A stretch of 64,000 bases of DNA from Bacteroidales bacterium (GTDB lineage: Bacteria > Bacteroidota > Bacteroidia > Bacteroidales > F082): positions 124,001-188,000 of the forward strand of contig JAFGYB010000015.1 in NCBI GenBank assembly GCA_016936355.1. Direction: 5' to 3'. The first letter of the stretch is position 1, and every line of letters starts with the position of its first letter. The position numbers were made by a program, and so were the translations under genes. Shown piece after piece: positions 1 to 7,735 of this stretch. The notes beneath the pieces were generated by a model, which did no database searches, was not told the origin of the DNA, and saw only the letters and a list, made by a program, of their open reading frames with translations.

Positions 1-328
1 CCTTAGATTGTGACTGGTAATATCGGGTCAGTTCCAGCTGTTTGTCGGGTGTACCTTTAAAAAAGATGAGACCGCCGATTTTGTATTTGCGGATCAGGTC
101 GGTAATGTGAACCTCATGTTTTATTCCTTTATCTGAATAGGCTGCCACAAAAATCAGCTGAGCGATTCGTTCTTCTTTGGTCATGGTGCGGAAAACCGAA
201 TCCACCCAGGCATTATTTTCATCGCGCTGAAAAACAGTCTGATTCTTGTATCCCTGTGCCCACAAGGTTTGTACAGGCATTAGAAATACGATCCACAAAA
301 GTACAATTGATGGTTTTATTTTTCTCAT
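1..328 (-). CDS. GH3-family glycosidase (beta-N-acetylhexosaminidase type), N-terminal part
   Basis: The window edge cuts this gene, leaving about 109 N-terminal codons. The protein opens MRKIKPSIVLLW and has a hydrophobic stretch ending LWAQG, a signal peptide for export. The mature start contains the segments WVDSVFRTMTKEERIAQLIF and KYKIGGLIFFKGTPDKQ, which are typical of the first TIM-barrel strands of family 3 glycoside hydrolases related to NagZ. In Bacteroidota such proteins often carry a C-terminal beta-lactamase-like domain, which cannot be seen here. The gene follows murQ on the same strand. An ATG at 340 would overlap the murQ stop, while the ATG at 328 gives a normal signal peptide. 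GlcNAc/MurNAc release by this enzyme plus MurQ fits peptidoglycan recycling, which is inferred from family and context. Confidence 0.75.
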   Translation of the reverse strand, partial: MRKIKPSIVLLWIVFLMPVQTLWAQGYKNQTVFQRDENNAWVDSVFRTMTKEERIAQLIFVAAYSDKGIKHEVHITDLIRKYKIGGLIFFKGTPDKQLELTRYYQSQSK

Positions 329-332
329 AGCA

Positions 333-1160
333 TCATTCATTGTTATTTTTCAAAGCATGCAATACTTTCCTTACCGAGCCATACAACAAAAGTAAGCGTT
401 TTGCCTCATTTTCATCCAGGTCCGTTTCCTCCATAATCATATGGGTTCCACGTTCCACGAGTTTCTGATTGGTTAACTGCATATCCACCATTTTATTTCC
501 TTTTACCCGCCCAAGTTGAATCATCACCGAAGTTGATATCATATTTAAGGCCAGCTTAGTAGCCGTACCGGCTTTCATCCGGGTGCTACCGGTAACGAAC
601 TCAGGTCCGACAATCAATTCGACCGGACAGTCCACTGCAGCAGCCAGTTCCGTATCCTGATTACAGGTGATACAAGCTGTAAAGAGACCTCTTTTCCGGG
701 CATCCCGAACACCTCCTATTACATAAGGAGTACGTCCCGAGGCAGCAATTCCAATCACGGCATCTTTTTCGGAAGGCAGATAAGAATCCATATCTTTCCA
801 GGCTTGTTCCGAATCATCTTCAGCTGCCTCCACTGCTTTCCGAATAGCCGAATCTCCTCCTGCAATCAATCCGATCACCAAATCGTACGGAGCACCGAAA
901 GTTGGTGGAATTTCGGAAGCATCTACAATCCCCAACCTTCCACTGGTTCCGGCTCCCAAATAAAACAAGCGCCCCCCTCTTTTGAGCCGCGCAACCACTT
1001 CCTTCACAATTCGTTCCATTTGTGGAATATTTTGCTCCAAAACAGCCGGGATCGTCCGATCCTCCGCGTTCATACTCCGCAATAAATCCACCACTTCTTT
1101 CTTCTCAAGATGATCGTAGTTGGAGGATTGCTCGGTAACCGGTTTTGACTTTTTATGCAT
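333..1160 (-). CDS. murQ: N-acetylmuramic acid 6-phosphate etherase MurQ
   Basis: Cytoplasmic SIS-fold enzyme that cleaves the D-lactyl ether of MurNAc-6-phosphate to give GlcNAc-6-phosphate, a step of peptidoglycan recycling. Family signatures are visible: GAGTSGRLGIVDASE near residue 70, IGIAASGRTPYVIGG near residue 135, and GSTRMKAGTATKLALNMIST near residue 190. The length of about 275 residues is slightly shorter than E. coli MurQ. I place the start at the ATG at 1160 because the longer frame begins with TTG. An AAGGAG-like ribosome binding site lies about nine bases before this ATG, unusual for this genome. The next gene downstream starts within a few bases of the stop, so murQ and the GH3 glycosidase are probably cotranscribed. 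A weak -7 candidate (TAGTATTG) lies at 1187-1194. Confidence 0.95.
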   Translation of the reverse strand: MHKKSKPVTEQSSNYDHLEKKEVVDLLRSMNAEDRTIPAVLEQNIPQMERIVKEVVARLKRGGRLFYLGAGTSGRLGIVDASEIPPTFGAPYDLVIGLIAGGDSAIRKAVEAAEDDSEQAWKDMDSYLPSEKDAVIGIAASGRTPYVIGGVRDARKRGLFTACITCNQDTELAAAVDCPVELIVGPEFVTGSTRMKAGTATKLALNMISTSVMIQLGRVKGNKMVDMQLTNQKLVERGTHMIMEETDLDENEAKRLLLLYGSVRKVLHALKNNNE

Positions 1161-1272
1161 CAAAATTACTCCTTTTTTATTCTGTGCAATACTAATAAAA
1201 AAGGGCGTTTGTGCTTTGTTTCATTCAAATTAAAGCCCGTTTGATTTCACAGAATCTGCAGACAAATAATTT

Positions 1273-1280
1273 TATCTTTG
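1273..1280 (+). promoter_or_regulatory. -7 promoter element TATCTTTG for the TPMT-like gene
   Basis: Exact match to the Bacteroidota -7 consensus TAnnTTTG, 17 bases before the ATG at 1298. It lies inside the longer reading frame that opens at 1211, so the shorter start is favoured. A well-spaced -33 TTG is not evident. Confidence 0.7.
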
Positions 1281-1297
1281 CGAAAAAGCAGCAAAAC

Positions 1298-1927
1298 ATG
1301 AGCGAACAAAAGGAAGATCATTTTCTGTCTAAAAAATACTGGAGCCGACAATACGACAACAATAGGACAGGCTGGGATATTGGCTATGTATCGCCCCCGA
1401 TAAAGGAGTATTTCGACCAGCGAATGGATCGTGCAGCCAAAATTCTGGTACCGGGAGCAGGCAACGGCTGGGAAGTTGAATATTTGTACAAAAACGGATG
1501 GCATAATACCTACTTACTAGACTTTGCTCCGGCTGCAGTTCAAAAATTCTCCCAACGTTTCCCTGATTTCCCAAACCAACACATCCTCGAAGAAAACTTT
1601 TTTGACCATCAAGGAACATACGATTATGTTGTGGAACAAACTTTCTTTTCCTCTATCCCAAGAACGATCAGACCTGAATATGCCCGACAAATATTTCAAT
1701 TACTCAAACCCGGCGGGAAATTTGTAGGGTTGCTTTTCAATCACGAATTCAACTACCCGGGACCGCCGTTTGGAGGCACAACAGAAGAATACAAAACTTT
1801 GTTTTTCAGTTTATTTAACGTGAAGTATTTTACAACCGCTTTCAATTCGATCAAACCCAGAAAAGACAGAGAGCTCTTTATTATTTTGGAAAAACCAAAC
1901 AGATCAAAGAATAATTTTTTAACTTAG
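1298..1927 (+). CDS. TPMT-like SAM-dependent methyltransferase
   Basis: A class I methyltransferase of about 209 residues in the thiopurine S-methyltransferase (TPMT) superfamily. Visible features are the early WDIGYVSPPIKEYF block, the SAM-binding motif I LVPGAGNGWEVEYLYKNGW, an acidic motif II around YLLDFAPAAVQ, and the motif ETFFSSIPRTIRPEYA-like region (here EQTFFSSIPRT) followed by LLKPGGKFVGLLF. Members of the family methylate small thiols, selenols or halides, but the substrate is not readable from sequence. The start MSEQKEDHF at 1298 is chosen because the promoter element sits upstream of it, inside the longer frame. It reads away from murQ, and an unrelated hypothetical gene follows 36 bases downstream. 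Confidence 0.82.
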   Translation: MSEQKEDHFLSKKYWSRQYDNNRTGWDIGYVSPPIKEYFDQRMDRAAKILVPGAGNGWEVEYLYKNGWHNTYLLDFAPAAVQKFSQRFPDFPNQHILEENFFDHQGTYDYVVEQTFFSSIPRTIRPEYARQIFQLLKPGGKFVGLLFNHEFNYPGPPFGGTTEEYKTLFFSLFNVKYFTTAFNSIKPRKDRELFIILEKPNRSKNNFLT

Positions 1928-1963
1928 CCAGGATGAAAGTTTGAATCAATAAATCATAAACGT

Positions 1964-2668
1964 ATGGAAAACAGAATTATACAAACTATTGGCACCCTGG
2001 CAAAAGAAGAAACCTTTGCCCAAGTTGAACATGTATCGGATTTAAAAAATCAGGTGCTCGAATCAGTCCGTCCATTTCCCGGATACCATGGAAGCAATCC
2101 TCCCGGACAAAAAGATGCCGAATCGTATTTTATGATTACCAAACTACGTTACAATGATGAAAAACTCATCCGGGCCATCATGCAAACCAGAAGAGACTTG
2201 TCCTTTTCCTATAACGGGGCTCCCGGAACCATCCACCTCGGACAAAAAGATTATAATGTGATCCGCCTCAAAGGAGTCAAAGCCATTCAGTTGCCCAAGC
2301 TGGTTGATGCCTTTGAGAAATATGAAATCGAATTCGCAAAAAAAGAAAAACACCTGGAAGACACCGCGTTGCTCCGTATCCGGAAGTTTTTCAGCATGGA
2401 AGAAACACTGGAAGGTATTTTCAGAGACAAGGATCGCCCTGATTTTGGATACATCCAAATTCCGTTCGGATTGCACTGGAATACATTTAAAAATATGACC
2501 GAAAAGCTGAAATTCAATATTGACGACAACAATTTTGATGCTGCTTTAGGAAATGTGTATTGTCCGAATGGGCTGCTTGATTTTGTCAGGATTTACGATA
2601 AGAATTTCAAAATTGGCAAATTAATCTTCATCAAAGAAAAATACCTGGAATACATCTCAAAACTGTAA
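1964..2668 (+). CDS. Conserved-looking hypothetical protein, 234 aa
   Basis: I do not recognise this family. The protein is soluble with no signal peptide or membrane segment and is rich in Lys, Phe and Asp/Asn. It opens MENRIIQTIGTLAKEETFAQ and has a central basic stretch around EFAKKEKHLEDTALLRIRKF that is likely helical. Another notable segment is FGYIQIPFGLHWNTFKNMTE. Codon usage looks like the neighbours, so it is probably a real gene. It lies 36 bases after the TPMT-like gene and 29 bases before the mechanosensitive channel gene, whose promoter element overlaps this gene's stop codon. No function is proposed. Confidence 0.72.
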   Translation: MENRIIQTIGTLAKEETFAQVEHVSDLKNQVLESVRPFPGYHGSNPPGQKDAESYFMITKLRYNDEKLIRAIMQTRRDLSFSYNGAPGTIHLGQKDYNVIRLKGVKAIQLPKLVDAFEKYEIEFAKKEKHLEDTALLRIRKFFSMEETLEGIFRDKDRPDFGYIQIPFGLHWNTFKNMTEKLKFNIDDNNFDAALGNVYCPNGLLDFVRIYDKNFKIGKLIFIKEKYLEYISKL

Positions 2669-2673
2669 TTTTG
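2666..2673 (+). promoter_or_regulatory. -7 promoter element TAATTTTG for the MscS-type channel gene
   Basis: Exact TAnnTTTG match overlapping the stop codon of the preceding gene, 24 bases before the ATG at 2698. Confidence 0.55.
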
Positions 2674-2697
2674 CACCTGAAAAAAACCTAAAATAGT

Positions 2698-3969
2698 ATG
2701 GGGATTTATCTAAGGCAATTAACCCAATGGTTGGCAAAATTACTGGTTGGTGGCGGTTTTAGCCAAATCAATTCCACCTATCTGAGTGAAGTAATCATTT
2801 TCATTTTATGGGTACTTTTTTCCTTTGTGGCCTATTATGTCACCTGGAAGCTCATTCGTAAACTCGTCATTCCCATATTAAAAAGATCCAAAAACCAGTT
2901 TGACGACCTCCTGGTCCGGCACCGGTTTTTCCGCAGATTGTCTTACCTCGTTCCGGCCATGCTGATCTACTTTTACAACGAGGATATCATCCTGCACATC
3001 AAAGGACTTTCCACGTTTATTTCCTTTGTGGCCAATGGTTTTTTTGTCTTTATTGTCATCCTTATGCTGGACAGTCTTCTTTCCACCATCAATGACTATT
3101 ACGACCGTTTTGAGTTCTCTAAGGACCATCCCATTAAGGGGATGATCCAAATTATTAAAATTATTCTGTACGTACTGGGGAGCCTCTTTATCATCGGCAC
3201 TTTAATTCAAAAAGACCTGAGTTCACTGTTGATCGGATTGGGAACCTTTTCTGCTGTACTCTTGTTGATTTTCAAAGATCCGATCCTTGGATTTGTGGGG
3301 GGACTGCAACTGATTTTCAACAAAATGATTCGTATTGGCGACTGGATCACCATTCCTAAATATGGAGCCGACGGAACGGTATTGGAAATCAACCTTACCA
3401 CTGTTAAGATCCAAAACTGGGACAAGACGATATCCACAGTTCCCACCTACAGCTTGATTTCCGACTCATTTCAAAACTGGCGCGGTATGGAAGAATCAGG
3501 CGGAAGGCGGATGAAACGGTCCATCAACATCGACATGGACAGCGTTCATTTTGTGACCGAGGAAGAATTGGTCAAATTCAGAAAAATTAAAGTCCTGAAA
3601 CCCTATCTGCAGAAAAAGGAAAAAGAAATTCACGAACACAACCGCATCAATGAGATTGACCCCTCGGTGCTGGTGAACGGGAGACGCATGACTAACCTCG
3701 GCATATTCAGAGCTTATTTGGTTTCTTATCTGAACAACCGGGAGGATATTCACAGTACCATGACCTTCCTTGTCCGTCAGTTGCAACCTTCCGAGAAAGG
3801 CATTCCGGTTGAAGTGTATGTATTTACAAAGACCACTGCCTGGGCTGAATACGAAAACATTCAGGCAGACATCTTCGATCACATACTGGCCGTAATACCC
3901 GAATTTAATTTGCGGGTGTACCAGTTCCCGAAGAGTTCGGATTTTTCACAACTCATCAAAAGAAATTAA
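2698..3969 (+). CDS. MscS-family mechanosensitive ion channel (YbdG/MscM-like)
   Basis: Inner-membrane small-conductance mechanosensitive channel that vents solutes after osmotic downshock. Several hydrophobic segments occupy roughly residues 25-195. They are followed by the pore-lining and beta-domain region SAVLLLIFKDPILGFVGGLQ and the conserved NKMIRIGDWITIPKYGADG, then TVKIQNWDKTISTVPTYSLI. The segment DSFQNWRGMEESGGRRMKRS is characteristic of the YbdG (MscM) branch, and the length of 423 residues matches E. coli YbdG (about 415). Its stop codon overlaps the stop codon of the convergent idi gene by several bases, leaving no room for an intergenic terminator. Assignment to the MscS superfamily is secure, and the YbdG subfamily is likely. 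Confidence 0.9.
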   Translation: MGIYLRQLTQWLAKLLVGGGFSQINSTYLSEVIIFILWVLFSFVAYYVTWKLIRKLVIPILKRSKNQFDDLLVRHRFFRRLSYLVPAMLIYFYNEDIILHIKGLSTFISFVANGFFVFIVILMLDSLLSTINDYYDRFEFSKDHPIKGMIQIIKIILYVLGSLFIIGTLIQKDLSSLLIGLGTFSAVLLLIFKDPILGFVGGLQLIFNKMIRIGDWITIPKYGADGTVLEINLTTVKIQNWDKTISTVPTYSLISDSFQNWRGMEESGGRRMKRSINIDMDSVHFVTEEELVKFRKIKVLKPYLQKKEKEIHEHNRINEIDPSVLVNGRRMTNLGIFRAYLVSYLNNREDIHSTMTFLVRQLQPSEKGIPVEVYVFTKTTAWAEYENIQADIFDHILAVIPEFNLRVYQFPKSSDFSQLIKRN

Positions 3970-4508
3970 TGGGATTGGTTCATTTTCAGCAGATCCAGCT
4001 GATGCTTTAACAGTTCTTTAAAAGCAATTTTGAACCATACGGTGTATTGATCGGGATGCTCCTCCATATCTTTTTTTACCCACTCGAGGCCCACATATTT
4101 AAAGTCGGAAGCTTCTTCGGGATTCGGTACCGGTTTGGTATCGGAAAATCCCACCAAAACATGATCGAATTCGTGTTCTTTTAATCCATTTCCCACAGGT
4201 GCTTTATACACAAAACTGAACAATTCCTTCAGCTCACAGTCCATGCCCATTTCTTCCCCCAACCGTCGGTGACCAGCATCCAGTGTGTCTTCTCCTGCAC
4301 GCGGATGACTGCATACCGTATTGGTCCATAAATCAGGGGAATGGTATTTTTCTGAGGCTCTTTTCTGCAACAAAAGCTGGTTTTGAGAATTGAATACAAA
4401 AACGGAGAACGCCCTGTGTAAAATCCCTTTTTCATGGGCTTCCATCTTCTCCATAGTGCCCAAAGGCATATCATTTTTGTTCACTATTACTACGTATTCG
4501 ACCTGCAT
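3966..4508 (-). CDS. idi: Isopentenyl-diphosphate delta-isomerase, type I
   Basis: Nudix-fold enzyme interconverting isopentenyl and dimethylallyl diphosphate for isoprenoid synthesis. Diagnostic residues are visible: the catalytic Cys in TNTVCSHPRAGE, the Nudix-like helix GHRRLGEEMGMDCEL, and the metal/catalytic Glu region around KEHEFDHVLVG. The length of about 180 residues matches the E. coli enzyme. The start is placed at ATG 4508 (MQVEYVVIVNKND) because the longer frame uses a TTG at 4538 that falls within the -7 promoter element. It converges with the channel gene, and their stop codons overlap. Confidence 0.95.
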   Translation of the reverse strand: MQVEYVVIVNKNDMPLGTMEKMEAHEKGILHRAFSVFVFNSQNQLLLQKRASEKYHSPDLWTNTVCSHPRAGEDTLDAGHRRLGEEMGMDCELKELFSFVYKAPVGNGLKEHEFDHVLVGFSDTKPVPNPEEASDFKYVGLEWVKKDMEEHPDQYTVWFKIAFKELLKHQLDLLKMNQSH

Positions 4509-4535
4509 AATTTTTCGATTTTCAGACTTGGGTTG

Positions 4536-4543
4536 CAAAGATA
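4536..4543 (-). promoter_or_regulatory. -7 promoter element TATCTTTG for idi
   Basis: Minus-strand exact TAnnTTTG match 28 bases before the chosen idi ATG at 4508. It excludes the upstream TTG start. Confidence 0.7.
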
Positions 4544-4644
4544 AAAATTATTGTCAATAAAGAATAATTTTAAATAAGCTATAAATCAGGCAAAAGAACA
4601 ACTTTGGCACGATTTTATAAAAATCAGAGAACGACGAAATATTT

Positions 4645-4652
4645 TACCTTTG
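4645..4652 (+). promoter_or_regulatory. -7 promoter element TACCTTTG for the glycosyltransferase
   Basis: Exact TAnnTTTG match 25 bases before the ATG at 4677. It overlaps the longer frame's TTG start at 4650, which is therefore rejected. Confidence 0.7.
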
Positions 4653-4676
4653 CGGCAAATCGAACAGGCGCACTTT

Positions 4677-5693
4677 ATGAATAAAACAGCGGTCGTCATA
4701 TTAAATTACAACGGGGCTCATTTTTTAACAAAGTTTCTGCCCACAGCGATAGAAAGAAGTCCTGAAGCTGAAATCATTGTAGCCGATAACGCATCCACCG
4801 ACGATTCTGTTGAAATCATGCAACGGGATTTCCCAAACATTCGCTTACTGACGTACGAAACCAACGAAGGTTATGCGGGAGGATACAACAGGGCACTGAA
4901 AGAAATAGAAGCGGAATATTACATTTTATTGAACTCCGACATCGAGGTAACGGGTCACTGGATCAAACCGATGACCGAGCTCATGGATCAGGAACCGGAA
5001 CTGGTGGCCTGTCAGCCTAAGATTCTGGCCTATTACAACAAATCCCGGTTTGAATATGCCGGTGCTTCCGGTGGGTTTATCGACCAATATGGCTACCCAT
5101 TTTGCCGGGGACGTATCATGGAAAGTACAGAAAGTGATACGGATCAGTACAACGATTCCCTAGAAATATTCTGGGCCACCGGTGCCTGCATGATAGTGCG
5201 GAGCAACGTATTCCATGAACTGGGAGGCTTTGATACAGATTTTTTTGCCCACATGGAAGAAATCGATTTTTGCTGGCGGGCTAAAAATGTGGGATATAAA
5301 ATCAAAGTACAACCTCAATCGGTGGTTTATCATGTGGGTGGCGGAACACTCCCAAAAACTTCCCCTCAGAAAACCTATTTGAATTTCCGGAATAATTTTA
5401 TGCTACTCTATAAGAACCTGCCCTCAAAAAGACTGTTTCGGGTAATTGCACTCCGACTAATACTGGACGGTGTTGCCGGAATCAAATTTTTGCTCGAAGG
5501 TCATGCCAAAGACATGTGGGCGGTGGTTCGGGCCCATTTTTACTTCTACAGGCACCTTTCTGATTTACGCAAGAAAAGAGCAGCATTAAGTCAGAACTAC
5601 ATTTCACAAATATACCAGGGCAGCATTGTCTGGGCCCACTTTATAAAGGGGATTAAAAAATTCTCGGCATTAAAACCCGAAAAATTCAGTTAG
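4677..5693 (+). CDS. Family 2 glycosyltransferase (rhamnosyltransferase-like)
   Basis: A GT-A fold sugar transferase of about 338 residues, probably peripheral to the inner membrane and acting in cell-surface polysaccharide synthesis. It opens MNKTAVVILNYNG, the nucleotide-sugar binding start of GT2 enzymes. IIVADNASTDDSVEIMQ follows near residue 35, and the DxD-like metal motif lies in YILLNSDIEVTG. The acceptor-side motif GGFDTDFFAHMEEIDFCWRA and the following YHVGGGTLPKTSP block are typical of the WcaE/rhamnosyltransferase (COG1216) group. The donor and acceptor cannot be read. There is no polysaccharide gene cluster around it, so it is an isolated GT. Its stop codon overlaps that of the convergent aroQ. 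Confidence 0.88.
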   Translation: MNKTAVVILNYNGAHFLTKFLPTAIERSPEAEIIVADNASTDDSVEIMQRDFPNIRLLTYETNEGYAGGYNRALKEIEAEYYILLNSDIEVTGHWIKPMTELMDQEPELVACQPKILAYYNKSRFEYAGASGGFIDQYGYPFCRGRIMESTESDTDQYNDSLEIFWATGACMIVRSNVFHELGGFDTDFFAHMEEIDFCWRAKNVGYKIKVQPQSVVYHVGGGTLPKTSPQKTYLNFRNNFMLLYKNLPSKRLFRVIALRLILDGVAGIKFLLEGHAKDMWAVVRAHFYFYRHLSDLRKKRAALSQNYISQIYQGSIVWAHFIKGIKKFSALKPEKFS

Positions 5694-6115
5694 GATTTGT
5701 TTTTCTCAAACCAACGAATGGCCAGCCAATAGGAATCCATACCAAAGCCCACAATCGAACCCACACAGTGGGGAGCAATATAACTCACATGCCGGAAGTC
5801 TTCCCTCGAAAAAATATTGCTCATATGCACTTCCACCACGGGAGTGGAAATGGCTTTCACTGCATCGCCCAGCGCTACTGAAGTATGGGTGTAAGCTCCG
5901 GCATTCAAAACTACACCATCATAAACACCATCTGAACCGTGCAGGAAATTGATCAGTTCACCTTCCACATTCGACTGTAGCGTCTCCAGTTCTACTTCAG
6001 GAAAAGCAGCTTTTAGTTCAGCAAATAGTTCTTCAAAAGAAGCATTTCCATATACACCGGGTTCACGTTTGCCCAGCAGATTCAGATTCGGACCATTTAC
6101 AATAAGCAGTTTCAT
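5690..6115 (-). CDS. aroQ: Type II 3-dehydroquinate dehydratase AroQ
   Basis: Cytoplasmic dodecameric enzyme converting 3-dehydroquinate to 3-dehydroshikimate (shikimate pathway). The full set of family motifs is present: NGPNLNLLGKREPGVYG at the N terminus with the catalytic Tyr, QSNVEGELINFLH, NAGAYTHTSVAL, and EVHMSNIFSREDFRH carrying the catalytic His region. The length of about 141 residues is standard. ATG 6121 (MFMKLL) is possible, but the family normally begins MKxLxxNGPN, so 6115 is chosen. A later shikimate gene, aroK, lies far away at 50.5 kb, so the pathway is scattered. Confidence 0.96.
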   Translation of the reverse strand: MKLLIVNGPNLNLLGKREPGVYGNASFEELFAELKAAFPEVELETLQSNVEGELINFLHGSDGVYDGVVLNAGAYTHTSVALGDAVKAISTPVVEVHMSNIFSREDFRHVSYIAPHCVGSIVGFGMDSYWLAIRWFEKNKS

Positions 6116-6125
6116 AAACATTCGT

Positions 6126-6141
6126 TATTTTTACAAAAATA
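6126..6141. promoter_or_regulatory. Overlapping face-to-face -7 elements for aroQ (-) and the DUF434-like gene (+)
   Basis: The 16-base sequence TATTTTTACAAAAATA is a near-perfect palindrome. Read leftward it contains TATTTTTG (6141 to 6134), an exact -7 element 19 bases from aroQ. Read rightward it contains TATTTTTA (6126-6133), a one-mismatch element 24 bases before the ATG at 6158. The two promoters would compete for the same DNA. Confidence 0.5.
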
Positions 6142-6157
6142 GCCAATGAATTGAAAT

Positions 6158-6844
6158 ATGAACGCAGAAGATCGTTTTTCACTGGCCGTTCGGGATTATT
6201 TTTATTTGCTGGTAAGAAACTATCCCACCAAAAGTATCCTGAAACTGGTGGGCGACAAGTACAGCCTTCCCGCCTTTCAGCGAACCATGTTGTACCGTGG
6301 AGTATGTACCCTACACCAAACGAAAATACGATCCGAAAAAAAAATATCAGCACTTCCTGAAAGAGCACAACTTCACATTGACGGTTTTAATGTCATTCGG
6401 TCCGTAGGCAGCTACCTGAATGGTAACTATGTTTTTTATGGAATGGACGGATGGCTCCGCGATGTTTCTGAACTGCACCGCAAAAAACTGAGCAGCAATA
6501 TTCTTGAAAAAGCCGTTGTTCTTGTGATTGATTTTCTTCATCAGATCAAGATCAAAGAGGTACATTTTTACTTCGACTCACCAATCAGTCACAGCGAATA
6601 TATGGCCAAACTTGTCAACCGAACGCTGAAAGAAAAAGACCTAGTTGGAAATGCAGAAACGCTTCCGGCTCCCGACCATCATTTGAAAGAAATACTCAAC
6701 GGATACATCTGTACAGGTGATTCCAACATCATTGAAGAAAGTAAGGTACAGGTATTTGATCTGGCTTCAGCGGTTCTGAACACGAATTTTCAGCCCCAAC
6801 TATTTTCCATGGAAATGTTCACCCCCCTAGTAAAAGACCTTTAG
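6158..6844 (+). CDS. DUF434-like protein of unknown function
   Basis: A soluble protein of 228 residues without signal or membrane segments. The N-terminal region with [19 protein letters not shown] followed by [20 protein letters not shown] resembles the DUF434/DUF5616 family found mostly in archaea and some bacteria. The later part includes [19 protein letters not shown], a DGFNV motif reminiscent of PIN/NYN-type nuclease starts, and [18 protein letters not shown], an acidic motif that could bind metal. DUF434 membership is from memory of the family pattern. A NYN/PIN-like nuclease fold is only an inference from the spaced Asp residues. It is divergent from aroQ with overlapping promoters and convergent with the macrodomain gene. 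Confidence 0.65.
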   Translation: MNAEDRFSLAVRDYFYLLVRNYPTKSILKLVGDKYSLPAFQRTMLYRGVCTLHQTKIRSEKKISALPERAQLHIDGFNVIRSVGSYLNGNYVFYGMDGWLRDVSELHRKKLSSNILEKAVVLVIDFLHQIKIKEVHFYFDSPISHSEYMAKLVNRTLKEKDLVGNAETLPAPDHHLKEILNGYICTGDSNIIEESKVQVFDLASAVLNTNFQPQLFSMEMFTPLVKDL

Positions 6845-7350
6845 GTAAGCAATTCCTGATAAATCTGATAGTTCTCAGGATCGAAACAAACAAAATAAAC
6901 CAGCTCGGGCACTTTATTAGCTTCCAGGAAATTATTTACAGCTGAGAGAGCAACCTGAGCCGCTGCTCTTTTGGGATAACCGTAAACACCGGTACTGATG
7001 TTGGGAAAAGCTATGGTTTTACATTCGTGTTGACTGGCTATTTGCAAACAGGTTTCATACGCACTATTTAATAACTCCGCTTCTCCCAAATCTCCACCTC
7101 GCCAAACTGGTCCTACCGCGTGAATCACATAACGAGCAGGAAGTTGATAACCTCCGGTAATTTTCGCCGATCCCGTTGAACAGCCATGAAGCGATCTGCA
7201 TTCTTCCAGAAGTCCAGGCCCTGCAGCCCGGTGAATCGCACCATCCACACCACCTCCACCCAACAACGATTGATTCGCCGCATTCACAATAGCGTCTACC
7301 TTCATACGGGTCAGGTCATCTTTCACCAATTGGATCCGGCTCATGTGCAT
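6841..7350 (-). CDS. Macrodomain protein, O-acetyl-ADP-ribose deacetylase type (YmdB-like)
   Basis: A single-domain macrodomain of about 169 residues that binds ADP-ribose and probably hydrolyses O-acetyl-ADP-ribose or mono-ADP-ribosyl esters. Motifs are complete: [20 protein letters not shown] (the active-site Asn/Asp-rich loop), [10 protein letters not shown], and the distal phosphate loop [17 protein letters not shown]. The start ATG at 7350 overlaps the stop of the preceding DUF2061 gene in a TAATG arrangement, suggesting translational coupling. An ATG two codons later (MSRIQL) is also possible. It is the last gene of the leftward YbbR-coaE-suhB-DUF2061 run. Its stop overlaps the stop of the convergent DUF434-like gene. 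Confidence 0.92.
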   Translation of the reverse strand: MHMSRIQLVKDDLTRMKVDAIVNAANQSLLGGGGVDGAIHRAAGPGLLEECRSLHGCSTGSAKITGGYQLPARYVIHAVGPVWRGGDLGEAELLNSAYETCLQIASQHECKTIAFPNISTGVYGYPKRAAAQVALSAVNNFLEANKVPELVYFVCFDPENYQIYQELLT

Positions 7351-7685
7351 TAATTATTGTTTTTTTGTTCAACGTTTTGACGCTCTTCAGCTGCTTTGTG
7401 CATATTTCTGTACTTCCTTCGCCACGCCCTTCGGGTCCAGTATTTCCCCCAATCAATATTAGTCCATAACCGTTCGTGCAGATAATACAACACCAGTTTC
7501 ACTACCACATCTACACTGGCTATAGCAGTAGCATACTGCAACACTTGTGAATCTGTTTTGTCTGTGGAATGCCTGAACACCACAAAACTGATGATAAAAG
7601 TAGCTCCTGAAGCCACAAAACGCCAACTGATGGCTTTCAAAATACTCCGGGTAGGACTGTCTTTTTTATATATAGTTTTTGTCAT
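7350..7685 (-). CDS. DUF2061 small membrane protein
   Basis: A protein of 111 residues with the conserved DUF2061 core: [20 protein letters not shown] leads into a hydrophobic segment (TFIISFVVF), then a second hydrophobic segment around [20 protein letters not shown], ending in [11 protein letters not shown]. Two short transmembrane helices with a basic, charged C-terminal tail (residues 80-111) predict an inner-membrane protein. DUF2061 proteins have no settled function, though some are found fused to or beside sulfate assimilation genes, which are not seen here. It sits between suhB (50 bases upstream) and the macrodomain gene, whose start overlaps its stop. Confidence 0.85.
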   Translation of the reverse strand: MTKTIYKKDSPTRSILKAISWRFVASGATFIISFVVFRHSTDKTDSQVLQYATAIASVDVVVKLVLYYLHERLWTNIDWGKYWTRRAWRRKYRNMHKAAEERQNVEQKNNN

Positions 7686-7735
7686 AAAATTTTATCATTT
7701 GTTACTCAATAATGAATCTCCAATTTCAAAATAAA

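Noticed and set aside
1161-1168. TAATTTTG on the minus strand as the murQ promoter
   Set aside because: It directly touches the murQ ATG, leaving no room for a transcript start; it is better read as the spacer after an AAGGAG ribosome binding site.
5994-6149. Short plus-strand frame overlapping aroQ
   Set aside because: Antisense to conserved aroQ motifs and covering the shared promoter; no family resemblance.
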